Of a DNA stretch of 64,000 nt, positions 26,059 to 34,689 are shown piece after piece. The notes beneath the pieces are model-generated. The model saw only the letters and a list, made by a program, of their open reading frames with translations, was not told the origin of the DNA and did no database searches. The stretch comes from ECT2AJA-044 sp965262845. Lineage in GTDB: Bacteria; Bacteroidota; Bacteroidia; Flavobacteriales; ECT2AJA-044. The stretch spans positions 868,001 through 932,000 of the forward strand of contig CBDHFX010000002.1 of NCBI GenBank assembly GCA_965262845.1, in the 5' to 3' direction. A program made the translations under genes and the position numbers. The number at the start of each line of letters is the position of its first letter. The stretch's first letter is position 1.

Positions 26059-26493
26059 ATGCACACCGGAATGATCCACCTGCACTCAACCATCGCACTG
26101 CTTGTTCTTTTGTTTCTTCTTTTTGGCGTTATCCGTGGCGCAACGGGTAAGGGCCGGTCCGAATTCGGAGCGATCGATAAACGGATCACCCTGCTGGCCC
26201 TTATTTTTGCACATCTGCAGCTGCTGACCGGGCTGTATCTGTGGTTTACGCGCATGAGCAGCTGGGATTGGGACCTGGCTATGATCATGCAGACGCCCTT
26301 GATGCGGTTGATCGGGGTGGAGCATATAATAACGATGTTGATCGCGGTAACCTTAATTACGGTGGTGCGTATTCGAACGAAGAAGATAGCGGTTGCAAGA
26401 AAATCGTATCGATCAATGCTAATCGGATATAGTATAGCCATATTGCTCGTATTGGTTCGCATTCCCTGGGATCAGTGGAGGTTGTGGCAATGA
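26059..26493 (+). CDS. Four-helix membrane protein, cytochrome b-like
   Basis: 144 residues with four hydrophobic segments (about 8-28, 44-62, 86-104, 120-136) and histidines near helix ends (HLHST, FAHLQLLTG, GVEHIITM). This resembles the small Bacteroidetes proteins annotated as cytochrome b-type. Heme binding is possible but not shown. It follows the hairpin pair; an independent promoter is not evident. Confidence 0.7.
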   Translation: MHTGMIHLHSTIALLVLLFLLFGVIRGATGKGRSEFGAIDKRITLLALIFAHLQLLTGLYLWFTRMSSWDWDLAMIMQTPLMRLIGVEHIITMLIAVTLITVVRIRTKKIAVARKSYRSMLIGYSIAILLVLVRIPWDQWRLWQ

Positions 26494-26681
26494 CTTACAT
26501 GCGCCTGGTCGCATGCCGAGTTTAGAAAAATAGGTGCGGACGCTGGTTTTGTGCTTTTCTTCGATCTCGGTTACGAAGCGCGCTGGTTTTGATCGCTCCT
26601 AGCGGGAACGAAAGAGATTTAATGGTATAGCCTTGTTGCCAACATATGGATAGGGTAATGGCCTTTAAAATAAAATAATTG

Positions 26682-27956
26682 ATGATCACTCTGGTTGAAG
26701 CTCTGAACTATCGCTGTTTGCAATATGTGAAGAGACCTTTGGACTCATTTCATATCCTGATCGGACCGAATGCTTCGGGTAAGACCACTTTTTTAGATGT
26801 CATCGGTTTTCTGAATGATCTAGTATCTCCTGGTAAGGGGTTAGATGAGGCCTTGTTCGTGCGTACCCCGAACCCCGAAGAACTTCTCTTTCGCCGACAG
26901 GGAGGCCGGTTTGAACTGGCAGTAGAGGCACGGATCCCCAAAAAGCTACGTGAAAAGTTGGCGAATCCGGAGTTCGACACAGTAAGATACCAAGTGGCTA
27001 TAGGTTTTCATGAAAAACAGCAGCCTACGTTTGAGTTCCAAGCCGAGTCGCTGTTATTAAAAAAGACCGAAGGTTTGAAATCACCGCAACGCTCATTATT
27101 TCCTGCTTCTGCCAATGTGCCAGATTCATTGCTAATCAAGTTGGGGCAGAAAAATACCAAGACTATTATCAACAAAACACCAGGTAAAAACGACAACTAC
27201 TACAGTGAGACTTATGATATTAGTCGGGGGGGGAAAGGCTGGACACCCTCAATAAAGCTGGGGCCAAAAAGATCGGCCTTAGGCCACTTGTTAATAGACG
27301 AAAAATCTTTTCCCGTGTCAATATGGTTTCAACAATATCTAGCCACTGGAGTTCAGTTATTTGTGCTTAATAGTTCCGCAATAAAGGCTCCTAGTCCTCC
27401 GAGCCGAGCAGCTGGTTTTTTGTCAGACGGATCCAATTTACCTTGGATTATTGCTCGCCTGCGTAAAGAAAATAAAGAGCAGTATCGCGCCTGGATCGCA
27501 CACCTGAAAACAACTCTCCCCGACCTGGTAGACATTACCACCCTTGAGCGTCCAGAAGATAGACACTGCTATATGATATACGAGTATAAGGAAGGACTAA
27601 AAGTACCTTCATGGCTAGTGTCCGATGGCACACTCCGGCTTACGGCACTTACCTTACCTGCTTATCTACCCGACTTTCAGGGTACTTACATGATAGAAGA
27701 GCCGGAGAATGGGATACATCCAAGAGCTATCCCAACTATATACGCTTCCCTCTCCTCAATCTATGATGCCCAGGTGCTACTAGCAACTCATTCTCCAGCG
27801 ATATTAAATGAAGCCGACGTAGATAAGGTATTCTGCTTTGCCAAAGATGATCAAGGCTCAACAGACATTGTCTCTGGCTCCGAACACCCTGATTTACGAG
27901 AGTGGCAAGGCCAGGTTGATCTCAGTACACTACATGCATCAGGAGTTTTGGGATGA
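26682..27956 (+). CDS. AAA-family ATPase, MAD3-like defence protein
   Basis: 424 residues with a RecF/AAA_21-type ABC ATPase fold: Walker A GPNASGKTT at residues 28-36, Walker B TYMIEEPENGIHP (about 333-345) and the downstream LLATHSPAIL. It overlaps the next gene by 4 bp (ATGA), forming a two-gene unit. By recall, the pair resembles MAD3 (ATPase) and MAD4 of the methylation-associated defence system, found here without methyltransferase or kinase genes. Codon use and base composition are visibly AT-richer than in flanking genes, suggesting acquisition. An OLD-like or AriA-like ATPase is an alternative. Confidence 0.7.
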   Translation: MITLVEALNYRCLQYVKRPLDSFHILIGPNASGKTTFLDVIGFLNDLVSPGKGLDEALFVRTPNPEELLFRRQGGRFELAVEARIPKKLREKLANPEFDTVRYQVAIGFHEKQQPTFEFQAESLLLKKTEGLKSPQRSLFPASANVPDSLLIKLGQKNTKTIINKTPGKNDNYYSETYDISRGGKGWTPSIKLGPKRSALGHLLIDEKSFPVSIWFQQYLATGVQLFVLNSSAIKAPSPPSRAAGFLSDGSNLPWIIARLRKENKEQYRAWIAHLKTTLPDLVDITTLERPEDRHCYMIYEYKEGLKVPSWLVSDGTLRLTALTLPAYLPDFQGTYMIEEPENGIHPRAIPTIYASLSSIYDAQVLLATHSPAILNEADVDKVFCFAKDDQGSTDIVSGSEHPDLREWQGQVDLSTLHASGVLG

Positions 27957-28570
27957 ACCGAAAAGAGCTCATTATTCTCGTTGCCGACAAAAACATGGAG
28001 CATGCGCTGAAAGGGGTACTGTCAAGGCCGGAAGCGCTGCGTATCCGGGCAATCAACCCAGACATTAGGGTCCACCCAAGGCGCGATCCTGGCTGTGAAA
28101 AGGATGGTGTTGAATTCCTACGTAATTTCTCAAAAAAATATTGTTATGCGCTACTTCTATTTGACCACAAAGGAAGTGGCAAAGAGCAGGACGAGCCAAA
28201 TAACTTGGAAGAGGACCTCTTTGATAGGTTCAAGCGTTCGTCATGGGGTGGACGGGCTAAAGCAATCGTTTTGTCGCCGGAGCTTGAGGCTTGGGTATGG
28301 AGCAATTCTCCTCATGTCGACAAAGTGATAGGATGGAAAAACCGACAGCTTTCGTTAAGAGACTGGCTGACAAAGCAAGGCTACCTTCAGCCAGGTGAGG
28401 CCAAGCCCAATGAACCCAAAAAGGCATTTGAAGCTGCCTTACGCGAAACAAAAAAACAACGTAGTTCGTCTCTATACGAGGAAATTGCTAAAAAGGTTTC
28501 CTTGGATCAATGTGAGGATAGAGCGTTCCAAAGATTTAAGGACATTCTGTATGAGTGGTTTAGCCAATAG
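27953..28570 (+). CDS. MAD4-like partner protein, possible nuclease or effector
   Basis: 205 residues, no signal peptide or membrane segment. The N-terminus ELIILVADKNMEHALKGVL followed by YALLLFDHKGSGKEQ has the spacing of a TOPRIM-like fold (acidic residue after strand 1, then a D-H motif after strand 3); this reading is tentative. Further conserved-looking blocks are LSPELEAWVW and FKDILYEWFS. Translationally coupled to the upstream ATPase by ATGA, so the two act together. Likely an effector of an anti-phage pair; function not established. Confidence 0.6.
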   Translation: MNRKELIILVADKNMEHALKGVLSRPEALRIRAINPDIRVHPRRDPGCEKDGVEFLRNFSKKYCYALLLFDHKGSGKEQDEPNNLEEDLFDRFKRSSWGGRAKAIVLSPELEAWVWSNSPHVDKVIGWKNRQLSLRDWLTKQGYLQPGEAKPNEPKKAFEAALRETKKQRSSSLYEEIAKKVSLDQCEDRAFQRFKDILYEWFSQ

Positions 28571-28589
28571 CTGTACAGATGCGATAAAT

Positions 28590-28739
28590 ACCTATGAGAT
28601 CGTCAGCCCCGGCGGTTTTCCAGCCGGTATCACTCCTGAGAACATCCTTTGGCAACAGAACCCGCGCAATCGCCGTATTGCCGAAGTCCTCGGTAAATGC
28701 GGCCTGGTCGAACGGGCCGGGCAGGGTGTCTTGTCCTAA
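28590..28739 (+). pseudogene. Fragment of an AlbA/HATPase-type ATP-binding protein
   Basis: In one frame YEIVSPGGFPAGITPENI through RIAEVLGKCGLVERAGQG matches the C-terminal HATPase_c_4-like part of COG2865/AlbA_2 regulators or RecG-like proteins. The gene is cut upstream by the defence-like gene and stops at the IS-like terminus at 28727, so only about 45 codons remain. It was probably another mobile or defence-associated gene. Confidence 0.6.
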
Positions 28740-28750
28740 AATAGCTTTAC
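28727..28750 (+). mobile_element. Solo IS terminus
   Basis: TGTCTTGTCCTAAAATAGCT and the four bases after it match the left terminal repeat of the element at 62147 at 22 of 24 positions. No opposite end or transposase is seen nearby. It truncates the ATP-binding gene fragment. Confidence 0.6.
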
Positions 28751-28811
28751 ATTTATGGTCCATATTCACACTCTTTGTGTAACTTCTTTATAAGCCCCTA
28801 CCCTCTTTGTT

Positions 28812-30632
28812 ATGCCTACCTTGTTATCAGGAATATCCTTGCTTTTTATTTTCTGCACCACCCCTATCCTGGCACAGACCGACCGCTGGCAACAGCGCGT
28901 TGAATATGAAATGGAGATCGACATGAACGTTGGAAGCCACCAGTTCACCGGCACACAAAAAATAACCTACTACAACAACTCACCGGAAACGCTGGACAAG
29001 GTCTTTTACCACCTTTTCTTCAACGCCTTCCAGCCAAATAGTATGATGGATGTGCGCTCGCGGACCATTGACGATCCGGACCAACGCATTGAAGACCGCA
29101 TTTATCACCTCGGGCCCAATGAAACCGGTTACCACCTGATCAGGAACCTCACCCAAAACGGCAAAAAAGTCGACTTTACGGTAGCTGGCAGTATTCTTGA
29201 AGTTATGCTCGCCGAACCCATCCGCGCGGGCAAAAAAGCGGTTTTCGAAATGGAATTCGAAAGCCAGGTCCCCGTTCAGATCCGCCGCAGCGGTCGCAAC
29301 AACAGGGAGGGCATTAGTTATTCCATGGCCCAGTGGTACCCGAAGATGTGCGAATTCGACTACGAAGGCTGGCACGCAAACCCCTACATCAGTCGGGAGT
29401 TCCATGGCGTTTGGGGCGATTTCGATGTCACGATCCACATTGATCCAGGCTACACGGTTGCAGCTACCGGCTATTTGCAAGGAAAGCCTCATCTCACAGG
29501 AGAAAAAAAAACATGGCGATTTAAAGCACCTCAGGTGCACGATTTTGTTTGGGCAGCGGATCCAGACTATCGCCAAATGACCGTAAAGGGTCCCAACGGT
29601 GTCGACATGCATTTTTTCTTTCAGCCGACAGACTCGGCTATCATTGCCAACTGGGAGGCATTGCCCGAAAAGGCCGTCCGGTGCATGGAGATCATGAACC
29701 GCGATTTTGGGGTGTATCCATATAAGCAATTTAGTACTATCCAGGGGGGCGATGGCGGAATGGAGTACCCCATGGCTACCCTGATCAACGGTGAAATTTC
29801 CTTCCCGGCCCTCGTCAGTGTAACGGTACACGAAATGCTGCACAACTGGTACCAGAGTGTGCTGGCCACCAACGAAACGCTTTACCCATGGATGGATGAA
29901 GGCTTTACCTGCTATGCTCAGAACCGGGTCCTGAACGAAATTTGGGAGCTGGGCAGGGATAACCCACATATCAGGGAGTTTGAGCGTTATGTACAGGCCA
30001 GAGAGCTGGGCTATGTGGAACCGCTCACAACTCACTCCGACCACTACACGCGTAACGGCAGCTACGGAATGGCGGCCTACATCCAGGGAACCCTGGTATG
30101 TGCGCAGCTTGAGTACATCCTCGGCGAAGAGACCTTTCTTCGGGGAATGCGCACCTACTTTAATGAATGGAAATTCAAACACCCGAATCCGACCGACTTT
30201 AAGCGTGTCATGGAACGCACCGGTGACATGGAACTTGACTGGTTCTTCCAATATTGGACGCAGTTGAATCGCACACTGGATTACAGTGTGAACGCCATCA
30301 AGGCATCAGGCGATACCGCCACGGTCTACCTGGAAAATAAGGGTACCATGCCCATACCACTCGATATCGAAATCGAATTCACGGACGGTTCCGTAGAGGA
30401 ACACTATATCCCGATCCAAATTATGTGGGGAGAGCGGTCCTTACGGGACAATGAGATAGCGCACCCGGCCTGGCCGTGGACCTTCCCGAACTATCTCTTC
30501 CGCGTACCCTTAGGCGGAAAAGAGATCGCCAGGGTAACCATTGATCCGCGCGTCTTTACAGTGGACGAAGATCGGTCGAACAACGTGTTTCCGCGGGAAA
30601 TACCCGCAGAAGAAATACTCTTCGGTCGTTAA
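28812..30632 (+). CDS. M1-family metallopeptidase, secreted
   Basis: 606 residues: signal peptide (SGISLLFIFCTTPILAQ), N-terminal beta domain, then the gluzincin catalytic domain with HEMLHNW (about residues 340-346) and the zinc-binding glutamate in WMDEGFTCY about 18 residues later. GGDGGMEYPM stands in place of the aminopeptidase GAMEN motif, as in the Bacteroidetes M1 group. No T9SS sorting domain, so probably periplasmic or outer-membrane-linked. Likely an aminopeptidase; substrate unknown. Confidence 0.9.
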   Translation: MPTLLSGISLLFIFCTTPILAQTDRWQQRVEYEMEIDMNVGSHQFTGTQKITYYNNSPETLDKVFYHLFFNAFQPNSMMDVRSRTIDDPDQRIEDRIYHLGPNETGYHLIRNLTQNGKKVDFTVAGSILEVMLAEPIRAGKKAVFEMEFESQVPVQIRRSGRNNREGISYSMAQWYPKMCEFDYEGWHANPYISREFHGVWGDFDVTIHIDPGYTVAATGYLQGKPHLTGEKKTWRFKAPQVHDFVWAADPDYRQMTVKGPNGVDMHFFFQPTDSAIIANWEALPEKAVRCMEIMNRDFGVYPYKQFSTIQGGDGGMEYPMATLINGEISFPALVSVTVHEMLHNWYQSVLATNETLYPWMDEGFTCYAQNRVLNEIWELGRDNPHIREFERYVQARELGYVEPLTTHSDHYTRNGSYGMAAYIQGTLVCAQLEYILGEETFLRGMRTYFNEWKFKHPNPTDFKRVMERTGDMELDWFFQYWTQLNRTLDYSVNAIKASGDTATVYLENKGTMPIPLDIEIEFTDGSVEEHYIPIQIMWGERSLRDNEIAHPAWPWTFPNYLFRVPLGGKEIARVTIDPRVFTVDEDRSNNVFPREIPAEEILFGR

Positions 30633-30755
30633 CCTGGCAAAGGCTTTCAGTTCCTTGAAATGCCCGAAGCACAACTGTCCTGGCGTATCTCTCCCGGGCG
30701 AATAGAGGCTTCTTACTCCAGGTCCGCCGGGTATATTTGATCTACAGGCCGTTCA

Positions 30756-31811
30756 TTATTTGATCAGTTCCATTGTGCGCACTTCCAATTTCGTTTTCCA
30801 CACCTCATGCTCGCGCGGATTACCATCCGGATCAAAAAACGGCCATGGTGCGTTCGCTATATAAAAATAGCGCTTTCCCACGAAGACCCCGTTTGTGGGT
30901 TCACCCATCGGAAAACAATTTTGATCAAGCGCCTTCACGGCGCGAAAGGTTCGCCCGTCGTCCCCCAGATCCACGGCAATGAGGCGGTTCGGTTTCGTTC
31001 CGTTTTGCACGGCATAAAGGGTTTTTCCGGACCCGGAAGAATACAGGGATAATCCGTCAATCCCCTTCAGGGTATCCCCGCCGATCTCAACTGTATCGGC
31101 TATGATCTCTCCCGTAAAGATATCAATAGCAAACAGTCCGTTTCGGTAGTCGGCCACATAGAGGATCCCGGTGGAGTTGTCCAGTGCGATACCTTGCAAG
31201 CTCCAAAACCGATCGGGCCGAAAGAGGAACTCCTCCATTTTATTGTCAGCCGTTCGGCGCATGATAGCCGGATAGTAGCTATCACTAATGAATAGGGAAC
31301 CGTCGCTGTAGCGTTCCATATCGCCCAGCAGGCGGCGTTCATCCGGATCGTAGAAATCGTTCCGCGACAAAAGCACGCCGGTCTCAAGGTGATATTCGTA
31401 CACGCTGCAATGGCGTTCGGTTTCACCGTGGAAGGCCGCGATCGGACTCATGAGTACGTACAGCACATGCCGATCGGGATCTACTTCAAGGGCAAACACC
31501 CCGGTCTTTCGGTCATTGTCATCACTGAGGAACAGCGATGTCTCATTCGTTCGCGGATCATATCGATAGATCCTGCCCGTTTTCACCATGCCGAAATACC
31601 ACAGACCAGCAACCGGATCAAAGGCCAGTGATTCGGGCAACTCACCGAGCAGGTCAACCCGAAAGGCTACCGTGGTCTGCTGTATGCGGAGTGAATCATC
31701 GTGCCGCAAGGCACTCGCCGGTTGCCCCCTGCCAAAAGTGACCGAAAAAGCAAACAAAACGAGACCGATGTGCTTAAGCCGGGGCAGATGAATGAGGCAG
31801 CTATGGTGCAT
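30756..31811 (-). CDS. Six-bladed beta-propeller (SMP-30/NHL-like) exported protein
   Basis: About 351 residues. The start MHHSCLIHLPRLKHIGLVLF at 31811 gives a signal-like hydrophobic N-terminus; a longer start at 31859 is possible. Repeated WSLQGIALDNSTGILYVADY-type blades suggest a SMP-30/NHL propeller. No catalytic assignment can be made. Two hairpin elements lie inside the gene, one just after the signal region (encoding PASALRHDD). Confidence 0.7.
   Translation of the reverse strand: MHHSCLIHLPRLKHIGLVLFAFSVTFGRGQPASALRHDDSLRIQQTTVAFRVDLLGELPESLAFDPVAGLWYFGMVKTGRIYRYDPRTNETSLFLSDDNDRKTGVFALEVDPDRHVLYVLMSPIAAFHGETERHCSVYEYHLETGVLLSRNDFYDPDERRLLGDMERYSDGSLFISDSYYPAIMRRTADNKMEEFLFRPDRFWSLQGIALDNSTGILYVADYRNGLFAIDIFTGEIIADTVEIGGDTLKGIDGLSLYSSGSGKTLYAVQNGTKPNRLIAVDLGDDGRTFRAVKALDQNCFPMGEPTNGVFVGKRYFYIANAPWPFFDPDGNPREHEVWKTKLEVRTMELIK
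30929..30947 (-). repeat. Hairpin element 10 (in the propeller gene, sense)
   Basis: TTTC GCGCC GTGAA GGCGC on the minus strand. It encodes FRAVKAL; the RAVKA peptide is shared with element 5 in bamA. Confidence 0.65.
31697..31714 (+). repeat. Hairpin element 11 (in the propeller gene, antisense)
   Basis: CATC GTGCC GCAA GGCAC with a GNRA loop. The coding strand reads PASALRHDD in the linker after the signal region. Confidence 0.7.
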
Positions 31812-32033
31812 TTCTCCTTTGATTTTGCGGAGTTTTTTGAGCCGGCGCAGAACAGGCAAAGAAGCGGTTCAATGCCGAAATAGCAGGTAATACGAAGATA
31901 TGCAAGGAAACCGTTCAGTCAACTTATTGCGGAAAGAACCAGACAAATCCTTTATGTTTCGGAAGGGTCGTGGCAACTCTATACCATACATCAACAGGGC
32001 AATATATCGTAACGACTCAACTTTGTCAGGGTT

Positions 32034-32663
32034 TTAAAAACGATATCCGAGCGAGAGGATCAACTGCCTGGTTCGCGAATCCATATTGAACTGCCTGCCT
32101 GCGAAGATCACCTGATCTGTTTGGAAGTTGAATCCCCCTTCATATTTGAGGTCGATCAGCACTTTCCAAATGTCGAATCCCACGCCGGCCTGATACCCCC
32201 AAAAGGTTCCGCTTTGAAAACTGATGTTAATTCCCTCCGTTTCGTTCGTAATGACCCGGCTGGCAACCGGGCCGGCATTCAGGCGTGCTGGCCCCAGCTT
32301 AAATCCAATCATAACCGGAAAGTCGAGCCGCACATAACTGATACGGGCGTCATCCGAATTATTGATGGGCAGCCCGCTCTCGAATTCATCAATGATGACC
32401 TCAGTATTTAACTTCGTAAGCAAGACCTCTGGCTGGAGGTACAATCCAGGCAATTCAAACCGTGCGTACACTCCCAGATGATATCCATAGTCCCACGGGC
32501 CACTGTTAAGTTTCTGCTTCAGGTCATCCCCCAGGTCAAATAGTTCATCCACTGCGATATCGGCGCAGTTTATCCCGGCACGGGCACCGATCTGGAAAAC
32601 CTGTGCCTGCACTGAACCAAAGGCCATTAATGCAACTGTGAGGAGTATGACCCACCTTCTCAT
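32034..32663 (-). CDS. PorT-like outer-membrane beta-barrel protein
   Basis: 209 residues: signal peptide MRRWVILLTVALMAFGSVQAQ, then FQIGARAGINCADI and alternating amphipathic strands ending in LSLGYRF with a C-terminal aromatic, the pattern of the PorT/OMP_b-brl_2 family. PorT itself is a T9SS factor, but many paralogues exist and orthology is not shown here. It overlaps purC by 4 bp (ATGA). Confidence 0.8.
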   Translation of the reverse strand: MRRWVILLTVALMAFGSVQAQVFQIGARAGINCADIAVDELFDLGDDLKQKLNSGPWDYGYHLGVYARFELPGLYLQPEVLLTKLNTEVIIDEFESGLPINNSDDARISYVRLDFPVMIGFKLGPARLNAGPVASRVITNETEGINISFQSGTFWGYQAGVGFDIWKVLIDLKYEGGFNFQTDQVIFAGRQFNMDSRTRQLILSLGYRF

Positions 32664-33631
32664 TTACTCGTGTGTTTGTGTTTCTGATTTGCCAGGAATT
32701 CCAGAATATTCCGTTCCACACGTTCAGCAATTGTGGCCGTGTCCGCTTTCATAAAGCGTTCGCCTGTGATCTGTTCATACAGCTCTATATACCGGTCGCT
32801 TACGGAAGCCACGTAGCTATCGGTCATCTCGGGGATAATTTGCCCTTCCCTGCCCTGGAATCCACCGGCGATCAGCCACTGCCGAACGAATTCCTTCGAC
32901 AGTTGCCTCTGTTTGCAGCCACGCCTTTGACGTTCTTCATAGCCTTCGGCGTAGAAGTAACGGCTCGAATCGGGAGTGTGGATCTCATCAATCAAAACGA
33001 TGGTATCATCATTGAGCTTCCCGAATTCATACTTGGTATCAACCAGTATAAGTTTCCGTTCCCGGGCCATTTCCGTTCCCCGGGCAAACAGTTGACGCGT
33101 GTGTTTTTCCAGCTCCACATAATTATCCTCAACAACTATGCCGCGTTTGATGACCTCTTCCCGGCTGATATCTTCGTCGTGCCCTCCCCTGGTCTTCGTC
33201 GTTGGAGTAATGATGGGTTCCGGGAACCGGTCGTTTTCTATCATGCCGTCAGGCATGGGTACACCACACAGCACGCGTTTTCCCGCCTTGTATTCGCGGG
33301 CGGCATGACCCGAAAGGTAGCCGCGGATAACCATTTCGACCCCGAAGGGTCTGGCCTTTTTCCCTACCGCCACCTGTGGGTCCGGCGTGGCCACCAACCA
33401 GTTCGGCACAATGTCTTCTGTCGCGCGCATGAATCTGGCTGCGATCTGATTAAGTACCTGCCCTTTATATGGAATACCCCTGGGCAGCACTACGTCGAAC
33501 GCCGAAATGCGGTCGCTGGCGACCATCACCAGCAGATCGTCGCCGATGGTGTATAGATCGCGAACCTTGCCCTGGTAAGATCCGGTTTGGCCAGGTAGGT
33601 TAAAGTTGGTTGCTTTCAGTGGCCGGTCCAT
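32660..33631 (-). CDS. purC: Phosphoribosylaminoimidazole-succinocarboxamide synthase
   Basis: ATP-dependent ligation of aspartate to CAIR giving SAICAR in purine synthesis. 323 residues: GKVRDLYTIGDDLLVMVASD at the N-terminus, SDRISAFDVVLPRGIPYKG, and PEPIITPTTKTRGGHDE. The length matches the longer eukaryote-like PurC usual in Bacteroidota. Cotranscribed with the downstream PorT-like gene; 18 bp after phoH. Confidence 0.95.
   Translation of the reverse strand: MDRPLKATNFNLPGQTGSYQGKVRDLYTIGDDLLVMVASDRISAFDVVLPRGIPYKGQVLNQIAARFMRATEDIVPNWLVATPDPQVAVGKKARPFGVEMVIRGYLSGHAAREYKAGKRVLCGVPMPDGMIENDRFPEPIITPTTKTRGGHDEDISREEVIKRGIVVEDNYVELEKHTRQLFARGTEMARERKLILVDTKYEFGKLNDDTIVLIDEIHTPDSSRYFYAEGYEERQRRGCKQRQLSKEFVRQWLIAGGFQGREGQIIPEMTDSYVASVSDRYIELYEQITGERFMKADTATIAERVERNILEFLANQKHKHTSK
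33239..33256 (+). repeat. Hairpin element 12 (in purC, antisense)
   Basis: TATC ATGCC GTCA GGCAT. The coding strand reads PMPDGMI, close to the ordinary PurC sequence at this site, so it could also be a native palindrome. Confidence 0.45.
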
Positions 33632-33649
33632 AGCCAGTTGATTCGTTGA

Positions 33650-34624
33650 TCAGTCGTCGCATTTCTTTTCGCGTTCTTTTCCATCCCTGGCTTCCTGGAG
33701 GTCATAAGCCCTGATAACCTTCTTTACCAGGCGGTGGCGGATCACATCATTCCCGTCAAGCTCAAGCACCGAAATACCGCTGACTCCCCTGAGGATGTGC
33801 AGGGCCTCCAGCAAACCGGAGCGCTGATGCCGCGGCAGATCGATCTGTGAGGGATCGCCCGTAATGATGAACTTTGCCGATTTCCCCATCCGCGTGAGGA
33901 ACATCTTCATTTGCGAATGCGTCGTATTCTGTGCCTCATCAAGGATCACAAAAGCCTTGTCCAGTGTACGCCCCCGCATAAATGCCAGCGGCGCGATCTG
34001 CACCACGTGGTTCTCGATAAGGTATTGCAGCTTTTCGTTCGGGATCATATCGCGCAGCGCATCATACAACGGTTGCAGGTACGGATCGAACTTCTCTTTC
34101 AGATCGCCCGGCAGGAAGCCCAGATTTTCCCCGGCCTCCACGGCCGGACGAGTAAGTATGATCCTACGGACTTCCTTGCGGCGCAGTGCCCGCACCGCAA
34201 GGGCTACAGAGGTGTAGGTTTTGCCGGTTCCGGCCGGACCAATGGCAAAGACCATGTCGTCCTTGTCTGACAGCTCCACCATCTTTTGCTGATTCACCGT
34301 GCGGGCCTTGATCAGGCGGCCATTGGTCCCGTGCAGCAGCACACTGCCGCCCTGCTCATTCAATTTCCCGGCATCACCGACCATGAGTCGCTCAATATTT
34401 CCCTCCGTCAGCTGATTGTACCGGTTTAAACACTCCAGCAGCAAATTGAATTTCCGTTCAAACTGATCAATCAGATCATCCGGCCCGATCGCCGTAATAT
34501 GGTTCCCCCGGGCAATCAGTTTCAACTGCGGAAAATACGTTTTAATAAGGGATAGTTTTTTATTCTGTGCCCCAAGAAAATCAAGGGGATCCACATTCTG
34601 AAAAGGAAAAATGCGTTCGCTCAA
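33650..34624 (-). CDS. phoH: PhoH-family ATPase
   Basis: About 324 residues, cytoplasmic PhoH-like NTPase with Walker A GPAGTGKT (about 129-136), TRPAVEAGENLGFLPGD and Walker B FVILDEAQNTT. A role in RNA metabolism or stress is suggested for the family; exact function unknown. No ATG is available: TTG 34624 (SERIFPFQNVDPLDF) is the likely start, TTG 34648 an alternative. First gene of phoH-purC-porT-like. Confidence 0.9.
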   Translation of the reverse strand: MSERIFPFQNVDPLDFLGAQNKKLSLIKTYFPQLKLIARGNHITAIGPDDLIDQFERKFNLLLECLNRYNQLTEGNIERLMVGDAGKLNEQGGSVLLHGTNGRLIKARTVNQQKMVELSDKDDMVFAIGPAGTGKTYTSVALAVRALRRKEVRRIILTRPAVEAGENLGFLPGDLKEKFDPYLQPLYDALRDMIPNEKLQYLIENHVVQIAPLAFMRGRTLDKAFVILDEAQNTTHSQMKMFLTRMGKSAKFIITGDPSQIDLPRHQRSGLLEALHILRGVSGISVLELDGNDVIRHRLVKKVIRAYDLQEARDGKEREKKCDD

Positions 34625-34630
34625 ATTGGT

Positions 34631-34638
34631 TACCTTTG
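34631..34638 (+). promoter_or_regulatory. -7 promoter box for the SAM hydrolase-like gene
   Basis: TACCTTTG matches TAnnTTTG about 52 bp upstream of ATG 34690 and overlaps the 5' end of divergent phoH. Confidence 0.6.
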
Positions 34639-34689
34639 GGGCAGGCAAATTACGGAACTTTCTCCTATAAACAGGTGATTAGCGTACCC

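Noticed and set aside
28980..30251. 423-codon ORF antisense to the M1 peptidase
   Set aside because: Mirror frame of a clear metallopeptidase gene; protein has no recognisable features.
30732..30739. TATATTTG matching the -7 promoter consensus
   Set aside because: It lies between two convergent genes, pointing into the 3' end of the propeller gene; no gene downstream on that strand.
34134..34153. Palindrome in phoH resembling the hairpin family
   Set aside because: It encodes the conserved PhoH motif RPAVEAGE and lacks the WTC leader, so it is native coding sequence.
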